A stretch of DNA of 64,000 nt from contig NZ_RSEL01000015.1 in NCBI RefSeq assembly GCF_003958625.1, positions 1-64,000 on the forward strand, read 5' to 3'. Positions 17,266 to 24,977 of the stretch are shown here, piece by piece (position 1 is the stretch's first letter; each line of letters opens with the position of its first letter). The stretch is from Tsuneonella rigui (lineage in GTDB: Bacteria; Pseudomonadota; Alphaproteobacteria; Sphingomonadales; Sphingomonadaceae). The notes below the pieces were generated by a model. That model did no database searches, was not told where the DNA came from, and worked only from the letters and a program-made list of their open reading frames with translations. The position numbers and the translations under genes are program-made.

Positions 17266-18125
17266 TGGGGTTGGCCGAACCGGTCGCCGTCGTCGCGCAC
17301 GATGCAGGGGCGGCGAACATCATGCTGGCTTGGCTCGAGGCGGAGGAAAGCGCCGGTACCAGGGCCGTGATGGCCGGGCCTGCACAAGAGCTCTGGCACG
17401 CCAAATTCGGAAATACACCGCTGTGCGAGTCGGTCGATCAGGCCCTCGACGGTTCTGCCGCGCTCTTGAGCGGCACCGGCTGGGCGGCCACAATTGAGCA
17501 CGATGCCCGCATTGCTGCACGCGAGCGTGGAATTGAATCGATCGCGGTGATCGACCACTGGGTCAATTATCGGGAGCGCTTTGAGCGTGATGGCGTAACC
17601 GTGTTGCCGGATCGCGTTTGGGTGACCGATCTCGAAGCATTGGCGATCGCTCAGCGCACGCTGCCCGAGGTCGTGGCAGAGCTCAAACCCAACGCCTATC
17701 TGCAGGAACAAGCTGCGGGGGCGGGTCCGGTGCCCGCTGATGGTGACTTGCTATTCTTCGCCGAGCCTGCGCGTGCCGATTGGGGACAGGGGTTGCCAGG
17801 TGAGTTCCAGGCGCTGGAATTTCTCTACAGTCACGCTGTCCTTGCGGGAGTGCCGGAGGACACGCCGTTGCGGATCAGGCTGCACCCATCAGACCCCGCG
17901 GGCAAGTACGATGAATGGCTCTCGCGCCATCCCTCGGCTACTCTCGATCAATCGCCGGACGTCTCGTCCGCGTTGGCAAGTGCCCGTTTCGCGGCGGGGA
18001 TGAACTCGGCCGCGCTCGCAATCGCGCTCGCCGCGGGACGCAGCACGATCGTTGCGCTGCCTCCGGCCGCGCCCCCATGTGTCCTCCCGCACGCTGGCCT
18101 GCTGCACTTGCGCGATCGGGTCTGA
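17262..18125 (+). CDS. Unknown protein, possibly GT-B-like glycosyltransferase, 287 aa
   Basis: The start ATG at 17262 (or the next ATG at 17265) overlaps the GNAT stop. The sequence begins EPVAVVAHDAGAANIMLAWL, a Rossmann-like start with an HDAGAA motif. Its C-terminal half contains PLRIRLHPSDPAGKYDEWL, the RLHPsD pattern seen in polysialyltransferase-like and capsule GT-B proteins, followed by ARFAAGMNSAALAIALAAGRSTIVALP, which resembles a nucleotide-sugar-binding lobe. No family can be assigned with certainty. The gene lies inside the nonulosonate run, so a transferase using CMP-Pse or the modified sugar is a reasonable guess. Confidence 0.55.
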   Translation: MMGLAEPVAVVAHDAGAANIMLAWLEAEESAGTRAVMAGPAQELWHAKFGNTPLCESVDQALDGSAALLSGTGWAATIEHDARIAARERGIESIAVIDHWVNYRERFERDGVTVLPDRVWVTDLEALAIAQRTLPEVVAELKPNAYLQEQAAGAGPVPADGDLLFFAEPARADWGQGLPGEFQALEFLYSHAVLAGVPEDTPLRIRLHPSDPAGKYDEWLSRHPSATLDQSPDVSSALASARFAAGMNSAALAIALAAGRSTIVALPPAAPPCVLPHAGLLHLRDRV

Positions 18126-18188
18126 TTGCCCGGCGGGGTACCGCTTTTTCCTAGAATTGCCCGGAAGCCTTCGCCAAAGCGCCTCTCA

Positions 18189-19316
18189 ATGAAATACTGC
18201 ATTCGTTGCCTGCAGCCGGATACGCGGCCCAACACCCAGTTTTCGCCAGCCGGTGTATGCCCCGCGTGCGACTATTTCGAGCGGTTGCAAGAAGTCGATT
18301 GGCACGAACGCTACGAGATTCTCGAAGATTTGCTGGCTGGATATAAACGCCGCCCCGGACAGCAATGGGACTGTATAATTGGAGTGTCGGGTGGCAAGGA
18401 TTCGACCCGTCAAGCTTTGTGGGTGCGCGATAAATTGGGGCTCAACCCGCTCCTGGTTTGCCTGAGTTACCCGCCAGAGCAGGTAACCGAGCGTGGGGTG
18501 GAAAATCTCTCGACTTTGATCGAGGCCGGGTTCGACCTGGTGATGAGCGGGCCCGCACCGCAAACCTGGCGCAAGCTGATGCGCGAAGCGTTTGCCCAGT
18601 TCACCAACTGGGCCCGATCGACTGAATTGGCCCTGTTCAGCTCGGTACCTCAGCTGGCGATCCGGTATCAAATTCCATTGATACTATGGGGTGAGAATCC
18701 GGGCCTGCAGTTGGGCGATCTCAAGACGCTCGGCCGCACCGGATATGATGGCAACAACTTGCGGTACATGAATACGCTCTCGGGGGGCGGGCTCGATTGG
18801 ATGCTCGACGTGGCCGAGATGAAGTCAATGATCCCCTATCAGTATCCGAGTCCGGAAGACTTCGACGCACATTCGTTGCAGATCGTCTATTTGGGCTGGT
18901 TCCTGGGCGATTGGTCGCTGACTAACAACGGTCTTTACGCTGCGGTGAACGGCCTAGAGTTGCGCACCGACACCGTGAAGAACACCGGCGATTTGCGCGG
19001 GGTCACGTCGCTCGACGAGGATTGGGTAACGCTCAATCAGATGATCAAGTTTTACAAGTTCGGCTTCGGTCGAGTGACCGATTACGTCAACGAGGAAATC
19101 CGCCTCAAGCGGCTGACGCGTGCGGAAGGCATCGACCTGGTTACCCGGTACGATGACAGTTGCTCGCCGGAATACATCGCTCAATTCTGCGACTACATCG
19201 GGATTTCGGTCGATCAGTTCTGGGAGCAGGTGCGGACTTCGATCAACAAGGATTTGTTCGATGTACGACCCAACGGCTTGATCGAACGCAAGTATGAAGT
19301 GGGAGTCGGATTGTGA
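18189..19316 (+). CDS. pseA: N-acetyl sugar amidotransferase (PseA/WbpG type)
   Basis: 375 aa PP-loop ATPase that, with a HisH/HisF-type ammonia supply, turns an N-acetyl group into an acetamidino group. The N-terminus has a zinc-type pair, CIRC at the start and CPAC about 24 residues later. The ATP-binding PP-loop SGGKDS occupies residues 67-72. RYQIPLILWGENPG and IPYQYP are further family stretches. The ATG at 18189 was chosen because homology begins at MKYCIRC; an upstream in-frame extension is not family-like. It overlaps the HisH-like gene by 4 bp (GTGA), which supports the three-protein unit known from Pseudomonas WbpG-HisH2-HisF2. Confidence 0.88.
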   Translation: MKYCIRCLQPDTRPNTQFSPAGVCPACDYFERLQEVDWHERYEILEDLLAGYKRRPGQQWDCIIGVSGGKDSTRQALWVRDKLGLNPLLVCLSYPPEQVTERGVENLSTLIEAGFDLVMSGPAPQTWRKLMREAFAQFTNWARSTELALFSSVPQLAIRYQIPLILWGENPGLQLGDLKTLGRTGYDGNNLRYMNTLSGGGLDWMLDVAEMKSMIPYQYPSPEDFDAHSLQIVYLGWFLGDWSLTNNGLYAAVNGLELRTDTVKNTGDLRGVTSLDEDWVTLNQMIKFYKFGFGRVTDYVNEEIRLKRLTRAEGIDLVTRYDDSCSPEYIAQFCDYIGISVDQFWEQVRTSINKDLFDVRPNGLIERKYEVGVGL

Positions 19317-19921
19317 TCCGCCGGACCATCGGCATCGTCGACTACGGAGTCGGCAACCATGCGTCGGTTCGGCAGACGCTATATTCGATCGGCTACCGGT
19401 GCAGGGTCAGCGGCGATCGCGACGTGCTCGCCGATGCCGACCTGCTGGTGTTGCCCGGGGTGGGTGCCTTCGGGGCGGCGATGGAGAAAATTCACGCGCT
19501 GAACCTTGCAGGTTTCCTGTGCGATCAAGCCCGCAGCGGACAGCCGATGATCGGGCTCTGTCTCGGCATGCAGCTATTGGCGGACGGATCGCTGGAGCAT
19601 GGCTACCATGCCGGACTTGGACTTATCCCTGGTGAGGTGATGCCCCTCGAGCAGGCGCGGTGGCATATCGGCTGGAATACCATTGAAGTCATCGGCGGCG
19701 ACCCCATGCTGCAAGGTGCCGATCGCAAATCGATGTACTTCAATCACAGCTATTATTTTCAGGCGGCGCCCGAGTTCACTGTCTGCATGGCCCGGATCGA
19801 GCAGCCGTTTACGGTCGGCGTGCGACGGCGCAACATCGTAGGCCTGCAATTCCATCCTGAAAAGAGCCAGGATGCAGGCCGTGACTTGTTGCAAAACGTC
19901 GTTGAAGGGCTCTGCGCATGA
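19313..19921 (+). CDS. hisH: HisH-like glutamine amidotransferase subunit
   Basis: 202 aa class-I glutamine amidotransferase. It hydrolyses glutamine and hands ammonia to the HisF-like partner. The catalytic triad is complete: Cys83 in GLCLGMQ, His181 and Glu183 in FHPEKS. The oxyanion region LPGVGAFGAAM is also present. It starts with GTG overlapping the PP-loop amidotransferase and ends 4 bp inside the HisF-like gene. Standing between amidotransferases in a glycan locus and without any his gene nearby, it most likely serves sugar amidination rather than histidine synthesis. Confidence 0.88.
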   Translation: MIRRTIGIVDYGVGNHASVRQTLYSIGYRCRVSGDRDVLADADLLVLPGVGAFGAAMEKIHALNLAGFLCDQARSGQPMIGLCLGMQLLADGSLEHGYHAGLGLIPGEVMPLEQARWHIGWNTIEVIGGDPMLQGADRKSMYFNHSYYFQAAPEFTVCMARIEQPFTVGVRRRNIVGLQFHPEKSQDAGRDLLQNVVEGLCA

Positions 19922-20676
19922 TCGGCAAGCGCATAGTCGGCGTAGTGACGGTGAAGGACGGCTGGGCCGTCCAGTCATTCGGATACAATCGCTACCTCCC
20001 GTTAGGGAGACCCGAGGTGCTGGTCGAAAACCTGGACCGTTGGGGAGCCGACGAGATCCTGCTGCAGTGCATAGATCGCAGCGCCGCCGGCCTCGGACCG
20101 GACATGGCGCTGCTTGATCGCATCGGACGGCGGGGGCTCTCGACGCCGATGATCTACGCCGGCGGCGTGCGCCACGACCAGGACGCGGTCGACGTCGTCA
20201 ATGCAGCTGCCGATCGCGTTGCGGTCGATGCATTGCTGCGCGACGATCTGGACGCGATCGCGCGCGCCGGAGCCCGCCTCGGTAACCAGGCGATGATCGC
20301 ATCGGTGCCCCTGACGGTCGATGGCTGGTTCGACTATCGGACCAGGCAGGTCGGCGGAGTCCCGTCGGCCATCCTGGACGCACTTGCGTCGGGCATCCTG
20401 TCCGAGACTCTGGCGATAGATGCGGTCCATGAAGGAACGCCGGGGTCCTTCAACGATGAGCTGTTCCGAGCCTTACCGGGGACATTCCCGTTGATCGCAT
20501 TCGGCGGTATCTCAGAGCCGGCACAAATCCGATCCCTCCTTACCAATCCGCGCGTGGTCGCAGTGTGTGTGGGCAACTTCCTTTCTTACCGAGAGAATGC
20601 CGTGAATCTTCTGAAGGAAGCGGTGCCGGGCGTTCCGGTTCGCCCTGCCGCCTATCACGCGACCCGGTACGGCTGA
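19918..20676 (+). CDS. hisF: HisF-like ammonia-channelling barrel, cyclase residues lost
   Basis: 252 aa (beta/alpha)8 barrel of the HisF family. The N-terminus MIGKRIVGVVTVKDGWAVQS aligns without gaps to HisF, but the catalytic aspartate at position 11 (LDVKDG in Thermotoga HisF) is Thr11 here. The second catalytic aspartate, in the AID strand near residue 130, is also missing: the region reads QAMIASVPLTVDG. The phosphate-binding parts (YAGGVRH, FGGISEPAQ) are recognisable though altered. An intact barrel with both cyclase acids gone fits a protein that only conducts ammonia from HisH to an amidotransferase. Overlaps the HisH-like gene by 4 bp; one base separates it from the second amidotransferase. 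Confidence 0.85.
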   Translation: MIGKRIVGVVTVKDGWAVQSFGYNRYLPLGRPEVLVENLDRWGADEILLQCIDRSAAGLGPDMALLDRIGRRGLSTPMIYAGGVRHDQDAVDVVNAAADRVAVDALLRDDLDAIARAGARLGNQAMIASVPLTVDGWFDYRTRQVGGVPSAILDALASGILSETLAIDAVHEGTPGSFNDELFRALPGTFPLIAFGGISEPAQIRSLLTNPRVVAVCVGNFLSYRENAVNLLKEAVPGVPVRPAAYHATRYG

Positions 20677-20677
20677 C

Positions 20678-21922
20678 ATGACCTTATCGTCTGCGCGCGC
20701 GTGTGCCCGCTGCCTCTATACCACTCGCCACCCGCTCGGTCTTGTCCTGGACGATGACGGCATCTGCTCAGGGTGCCGGGTTCATGAAGAGAAGGATCGC
20801 CTGGACTTCGATGCGCGCTGGCGAAGACTACTGGAAATTGTCGAGCCGTATCGTGCGAAAAGCGGCACCACATACGATTGCATCGTGCCTGTAAGCGGCG
20901 CCGGCGACAGCCACTGGATCGTTCATCTCGTCAAGGAACGGCTCGGCCTGAACCCCCTCCTGGTGACGTACAACAAGTACTTCAACACCCCGCTAGGGGT
21001 TCGCAATCTTGCCAATCTGCGCATCAAATTCGATTGCGATATTCTGGTCCAGAACGTGAATCCGGTGTCCGTGAGGAATATAACCCGGACGACCCTCCGG
21101 ATGTTCGGATCGATGTATTGGCCCTGTCTGGCGGGACAGACGGTGTTCCCGGTGCAAACCGCTGTGCGATACCAGGTGCCCTTGATCATCTGGGGCGCGC
21201 ACCAAGGGCTCGAGCAGGTGGGGATGTTCAGTCACGAGCACGAAGTCGAGATGACCCGCCGGCATCGCAAGGACCATGACCTGATGGGCCATGAGGCGGA
21301 CGACCTGCTCTCGATCTTCGACACCCTGAACGAGCGTGACATCTGGCAATACCGCTACCCGGACGATGCGGACCTCCGTGCGGTGGGGGTGCGCGGAATC
21401 TACCTCGGCAACTATGTTCGCTGGGATCCGAAGGCGCAGCACGAGCAGATGGTGGCAACGCATGGATATGAAGGCGCGCGCTTCGCGCGGACCTTCGACA
21501 CCTACGACTACGTCGATTGCTTCAACTACATGGGTATCCATGATGCGCTGAAGATGGCCAAGCATGGCTATTCCAAAGTCACCGATCACGCATGCCGGGA
21601 AATCCGCTTCGGTCGTCTGACCCGTGACGAAGGGCTGGCGCTGGTCCGGAAGTACGAAGGCGGACAGACGCAATATCTCGATCTCTTTCGGGAATGGCTC
21701 GGCATCGAGCAAAGCGGTTTGAACTTCGTGATCAACGAGCACCGCAATCGCAATTTCTGGATGGAGGCGGCCCCTGGAGAATGGACCCGGCTTCCGGTGG
21801 CCGAGGCCCCGGCATGCGATATCGCCGCGGTGGAAGAGCGGCTCGATTTCCGCGCTCAGCGCGCGCTCGATTACACCGAGCGGGGCCGTTACATCACCAT
21901 CGGCAAGGGTTACCCGCTCTGA
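20678..21922 (+). CDS. Second N-acetyl sugar amidotransferase (WbpG-like), variant PP-loop
   Basis: 414 aa, clearly related in layout to the protein encoded at 18189: an N-terminal pair CARC and CSGC, a PP-loop near residue 73, and a C-terminal part rich in aromatic residues (YVDCFNYMGIHDALKMAKHGYSKVTD). The PP-loop reads SGAGDS (residues 73-78) instead of SGGKDS, so the lysine is replaced by glycine. YRYPDDADLRAVGVRGIYLGNYVRWD matches the family's mid region. It begins one base after the HisF-like stop. It may be a second amidotransferase using the same ammonia supply at another N-acetyl position, or a diverged partner subunit. The two are paralogues, not duplicates: lengths and motifs differ. 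Confidence 0.83.
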   Translation: MTLSSARACARCLYTTRHPLGLVLDDDGICSGCRVHEEKDRLDFDARWRRLLEIVEPYRAKSGTTYDCIVPVSGAGDSHWIVHLVKERLGLNPLLVTYNKYFNTPLGVRNLANLRIKFDCDILVQNVNPVSVRNITRTTLRMFGSMYWPCLAGQTVFPVQTAVRYQVPLIIWGAHQGLEQVGMFSHEHEVEMTRRHRKDHDLMGHEADDLLSIFDTLNERDIWQYRYPDDADLRAVGVRGIYLGNYVRWDPKAQHEQMVATHGYEGARFARTFDTYDYVDCFNYMGIHDALKMAKHGYSKVTDHACREIRFGRLTRDEGLALVRKYEGGQTQYLDLFREWLGIEQSGLNFVINEHRNRNFWMEAAPGEWTRLPVAEAPACDIAAVEERLDFRAQRALDYTERGRYITIGKGYPL

Positions 21923-21985
21923 CATGACGGATTTGCGCGCAAATGCGGTCTCGCGCCGAATGGCGTTTATGCCTATAGCGCTCCG

Positions 21986-22861
21986 ATGAATCCCGTCCGT
22001 AAACTGTATAGCACGTTGAGATGGCGACTGATTCCGGTGCGCTATGCCGGGAAGATGGTGCGTCAGTTGACCGCACGGTCCGTTCCTGCACGGATGGCGT
22101 CGGGCGCCGCGAACGATACCGGCTACGCATCTTGCAGCGATGAGATGCACCGGTGTGGCTTCGCTTCGGGTCCGACAATCCCTGCGCCGGATCTCGCCGC
22201 GATGCAGGATATCTACGGCTCGCGCAGCAAGGCGGTCGTGCCCAAGGCGGGCGGGCACCCGTTCACCAATCTCTTTCGGGAAGACGATCTCTCGGCGGAC
22301 AATCCGGTCTTTCGGTTTGCTTTGTCCCCCGCTGTGCTCGACGCTGCTCACGCCTATTTCGATGGGCGTTTCCAGTTCGATTCGATTCAGGTCCTCTACT
22401 CGTGGCCGACCGATGGAGACCTGCTGGAAAGTCAGCTCTGGCATAAGGACTACGGCGATTCGAGCGCGTTCCACTGTGTCGCCTATCTGAACGACGTCGT
22501 CACACCGGAAGACGGCCCCTTCGTGTTCGTCGATCGGCAAGACTCGGCGCGGATACGCAGCTCGATCTTCATTCGGCGTATCGACGACAGCACTTTTGCC
22601 CAAGAGCTGTCGGGGGGCGAGGTGCGGAGCTTTTTGGCGCCGGCGGGTCATTCGGTCCTGGTCGATCCATCGGTCTGCTATCACTACGGCAGCCGCTGCC
22701 GGCGGCCGCGGCTGGCGATCTTCGCGACATTCAGCACCGACAAACCGTACGTGGGAGCACAGCCGCTGATACGCCGCAATGCCCGCCGGGCCGCTTCGGC
22801 CGCAAAGCTGGTCAGACCTGATCTCTCGGCAGCCTATCTCGACCGCCTGTTTGGCGCATAG
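21986..22861 (+). CDS. PhyH-like 2-oxoglutarate/Fe(II) dioxygenase
   Basis: 291 aa. The double-stranded beta-helix of phytanoyl-CoA dioxygenase-like enzymes is suggested by the facial triad: His153 and Asp155 in WHKDYGDS, and His233 in VCYHYGSRC, followed by Arg residues (RRPRLAIF) fit to bind 2-oxoglutarate. The loop YLNDVVTPEDGPFVFV between them is typical of the family, where it carries the GP motif. The first 50 residues are basic and unlike the domain. No transmembrane helix or signal is seen. In this position it could hydroxylate a sugar or a lipid carrier part; substrate unknown. Confidence 0.78.
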   Translation: MNPVRKLYSTLRWRLIPVRYAGKMVRQLTARSVPARMASGAANDTGYASCSDEMHRCGFASGPTIPAPDLAAMQDIYGSRSKAVVPKAGGHPFTNLFREDDLSADNPVFRFALSPAVLDAAHAYFDGRFQFDSIQVLYSWPTDGDLLESQLWHKDYGDSSAFHCVAYLNDVVTPEDGPFVFVDRQDSARIRSSIFIRRIDDSTFAQELSGGEVRSFLAPAGHSVLVDPSVCYHYGSRCRRPRLAIFATFSTDKPYVGAQPLIRRNARRAASAAKLVRPDLSAAYLDRLFGA

Positions 22862-22968
22862 GCGCCATCTCCTGCAGCAATAGAACGTGAAGGGCAGGAG
22901 GGCGCGCGCGTTGGGCACTCTGATCCAAACACGTGTCACGCGCGCCGCGCGCCTTTGAGGACCGCTCA

Positions 22969-24426
22969 ATGTCAAGCGAAGCAGCTTCGCTAACCATCCT
23001 TTGCCTTTCGAGGGCGTATCTGTCGCGACTGTTCCCGGCCATGGCGGAACGCCATCCGGGCGCGCGATACCTGCACATCGTCCAGACCGATCGTGAGCGT
23101 GCGTTCATCGAAAGCCGCGGCGGCGAAGTGGTGTTGTCGATGGAAAGTGCGGTGCGAAGCGCACTGCGCGAAGGCGCGGCCGCGTGGAAGGAGCCGGGCG
23201 ATTTTCGCGAAGTGACGGGCTTCCCTTGGTCGCCCATCTTAGCCGATCGTTACCTACCGAGTTTCGCGGGCCCGGTTCGCGATCGTATCGCAGGGGCGCT
23301 GTATCGAGCGCTCGAAGATGTGTTCGACAGATATCGGATCGACGCGTTCCTTTCGGAGCCAGTCGCTTTGTTCGTCACGCACTGCCTGTTCTACCTCGCA
23401 CGCAAGCGTGGCGCACGCAGGCTCCTGTGGGCTAATGCCTGGTTTCCCGGATGGTTCTATTTCGCAGATGGGATCGACATCAGCTGTCCCGTCCGTTCCG
23501 CTCCTATGTCATCAGGGGACCGGGCCGCACTGTCGACCGACGTGTCAAGTTATCTCGACGGTGTGATCGAGGATCGACGCGGACCTGCCTATCACCACTC
23601 GTTCCTCGAGCGGAAGCTCTCGCCGTTGTCCTTCTTCAAGCAACGGCGTGGGACGGAGCCCTTAGTGATCCAACCGGGCCTCCTCAGCCGAATGATTCAG
23701 CGTGGCAGGTTAACCCGGGCGTGGCTTACGCGCGCCGCATTCCCCCGGCGAGGTGATTTCATGACGGCAGGAGCGGTGGACGAGCACCGCGCCTATCTGC
23801 ATGCGCAATTGACGGGAAACGGCGGGTACGACGTGCCGCCTGTACAGTTCGACGAGCGCCGCGTCGTTTACCCGCTGCAGTACGAGCCTGAGGCGTCACT
23901 GCTCTACTTCGCTCCCGATTTCCGCCATCAGCCTGCTCTGGTCGAGGCGGCGTTGCGGGCGCTGCCCGACGGGCATACCTTGTGGGTCAAAGAGCACCCC
24001 AATCAATGCGGGGCGCTCGGTGCGCCAATCTGGCGACAGTTGAAGAAACAACACAGCGCGTTGCGGTTCATTCGGGGCCGGCAAAGTGGCCGCGATCTCA
24101 TGCGCAACGCGGGCCTCGTGCTCACCGTCTCGAGCAGTGCGGGGATGGACGCGCTGGCGTTAGGCCGTCGGGCCTTGGTCACCGGACAGGTGTTCTATCG
24201 CCATTTTGCAGGCGCCCTGCCGGTGAATTCCTACAGTGAGCTGGCGCAAGCTCTCAATGTTCCGGAAAACTATCGGCCCCTGGACAACCGCGCGAGCCTG
24301 ACGGAGCAGCTCGTCGACTTTGGCACGCGTTGCTATCCAGGCGATCCTCAGCCGCGGCACGATCTGTTCAGCCCCGAGAACCTTGACCTCCTGGTCGCCG
24401 CCGTCGCAAGCGAATGTGCACTATGA
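22969..24426 (+). CDS. Capsule polysaccharide biosynthesis-like protein (Capsule_synth/KpsS-like)
   Basis: 485 aa. The C-terminal third has LWVKEHPNQCGALGAP, a KEHP motif, and LVLTVSSSAGMDALALGRRALVTGQVFYRHFAG, the pattern of Capsule_synth proteins and related GT-B glycosyltransferases. The central region (VYPLQYEPEASLLYFAP) is also typical. The N-terminal part, with FLSEPVALFVTHCLFYLARKRGARRLLWAN, looks like a Rossmann lobe. The ATG at 22969 follows a GAGGA stretch. KpsS/LipB-type proteins add Kdo to a lipid anchor; this relative, inside a CMP-Pse locus, may transfer the nonulosonate, but that is inference. Its 3' end overlaps the next gene by 4 bp. Confidence 0.72.
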   Translation: MSSEAASLTILCLSRAYLSRLFPAMAERHPGARYLHIVQTDRERAFIESRGGEVVLSMESAVRSALREGAAAWKEPGDFREVTGFPWSPILADRYLPSFAGPVRDRIAGALYRALEDVFDRYRIDAFLSEPVALFVTHCLFYLARKRGARRLLWANAWFPGWFYFADGIDISCPVRSAPMSSGDRAALSTDVSSYLDGVIEDRRGPAYHHSFLERKLSPLSFFKQRRGTEPLVIQPGLLSRMIQRGRLTRAWLTRAAFPRRGDFMTAGAVDEHRAYLHAQLTGNGGYDVPPVQFDERRVVYPLQYEPEASLLYFAPDFRHQPALVEAALRALPDGHTLWVKEHPNQCGALGAPIWRQLKKQHSALRFIRGRQSGRDLMRNAGLVLTVSSSAGMDALALGRRALVTGQVFYRHFAGALPVNSYSELAQALNVPENYRPLDNRASLTEQLVDFGTRCYPGDPQPRHDLFSPENLDLLVAAVASECAL

Positions 24427-24974
24427 AACGGCACTTGCGCCCATTGTGGATGATCGAATCTCATGTGCGCGGTGCGATGGCTATGTCACGCTGGTTACAG
24501 CGGCACATTCCGATCGTCGGCCCAGCCGCTGCCCTGCTCGTGGATCGCATGCTGCTGATCGCATACGGGCTCGATGTCACCTCGAAGAGCGTCAACATCG
24601 GCTGTCTATCGATCAGCCATCCGGGGGGGATTCTTCTCGGCGGTAACGGCATCGTGTCGCCCGGCCGGGTAGCCGTGATGGCGGGCGTCAAGTTTGTCGG
24701 TCGCAGCCCCAACGACCCGCGCTACGTGGCCGCCGCTCGCGAAGGCGTAACTTTCCGGCTCGGCGACAATGTGGTGATCGGCGCCAATAGCGTTGTCGTC
24801 GGTCCGGTGGAGATTTGCGACGATGTCGTGATTGGCGCGATGTCGTTGGTCAACAGCTCGATCACCGAACCGGGCGTCTATGTCGGCTGCCCGGCGCGAC
24901 GGATTGCCGAAGCGTTGACTGACGAATGGGTCGCTCATCTGCCCGCGCCCAAGCGTGCCCAACGCGACCGTTAG
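24423..24974 (+). CDS. Hexapeptide-repeat acyltransferase (LbH)
   Basis: 183 aa from the ATG at 24423, which overlaps the stop of the previous gene (ATGA); an ATG at 24414 is also in frame. A hydrophobic N-terminal stretch (IPIVGPAAALLVDRMLLIAYGL) is followed by left-handed beta-helix repeats: GNGIVSPGRVAVMAG, LGDNVVIGANSVVVGPVEI, DDVVIGAMSLVNSSI and the closing GVYVGCPARRIAE. This is the shape of O-acetyltransferases of the CatB/NodL/WbbJ group. It is the last gene of the plus-strand run and ends 3 bp before the convergent pseC stop. It probably O-acetylates a sugar of the polymer. Confidence 0.78.
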   Translation: MKRHLRPLWMIESHVRGAMAMSRWLQRHIPIVGPAAALLVDRMLLIAYGLDVTSKSVNIGCLSISHPGGILLGGNGIVSPGRVAVMAGVKFVGRSPNDPRYVAAAREGVTFRLGDNVVIGANSVVVGPVEICDDVVIGAMSLVNSSITEPGVYVGCPARRIAEALTDEWVAHLPAPKRAQRDR

Positions 24975-24977
24975 TGA

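Noticed and set aside
19313-20676. HisH/HisF as histidine biosynthesis genes
   Set aside because: No other his gene is present, the HisF-like protein lacks both catalytic aspartates, and the pair is embedded between sugar amidotransferases.
20993-22975. A 660-aa minus-strand open frame across the second amidotransferase and dioxygenase genes
   Set aside because: It covers two well-supported plus-strand genes, has no recognisable domain, and its composition is that of a complementary-strand artefact.
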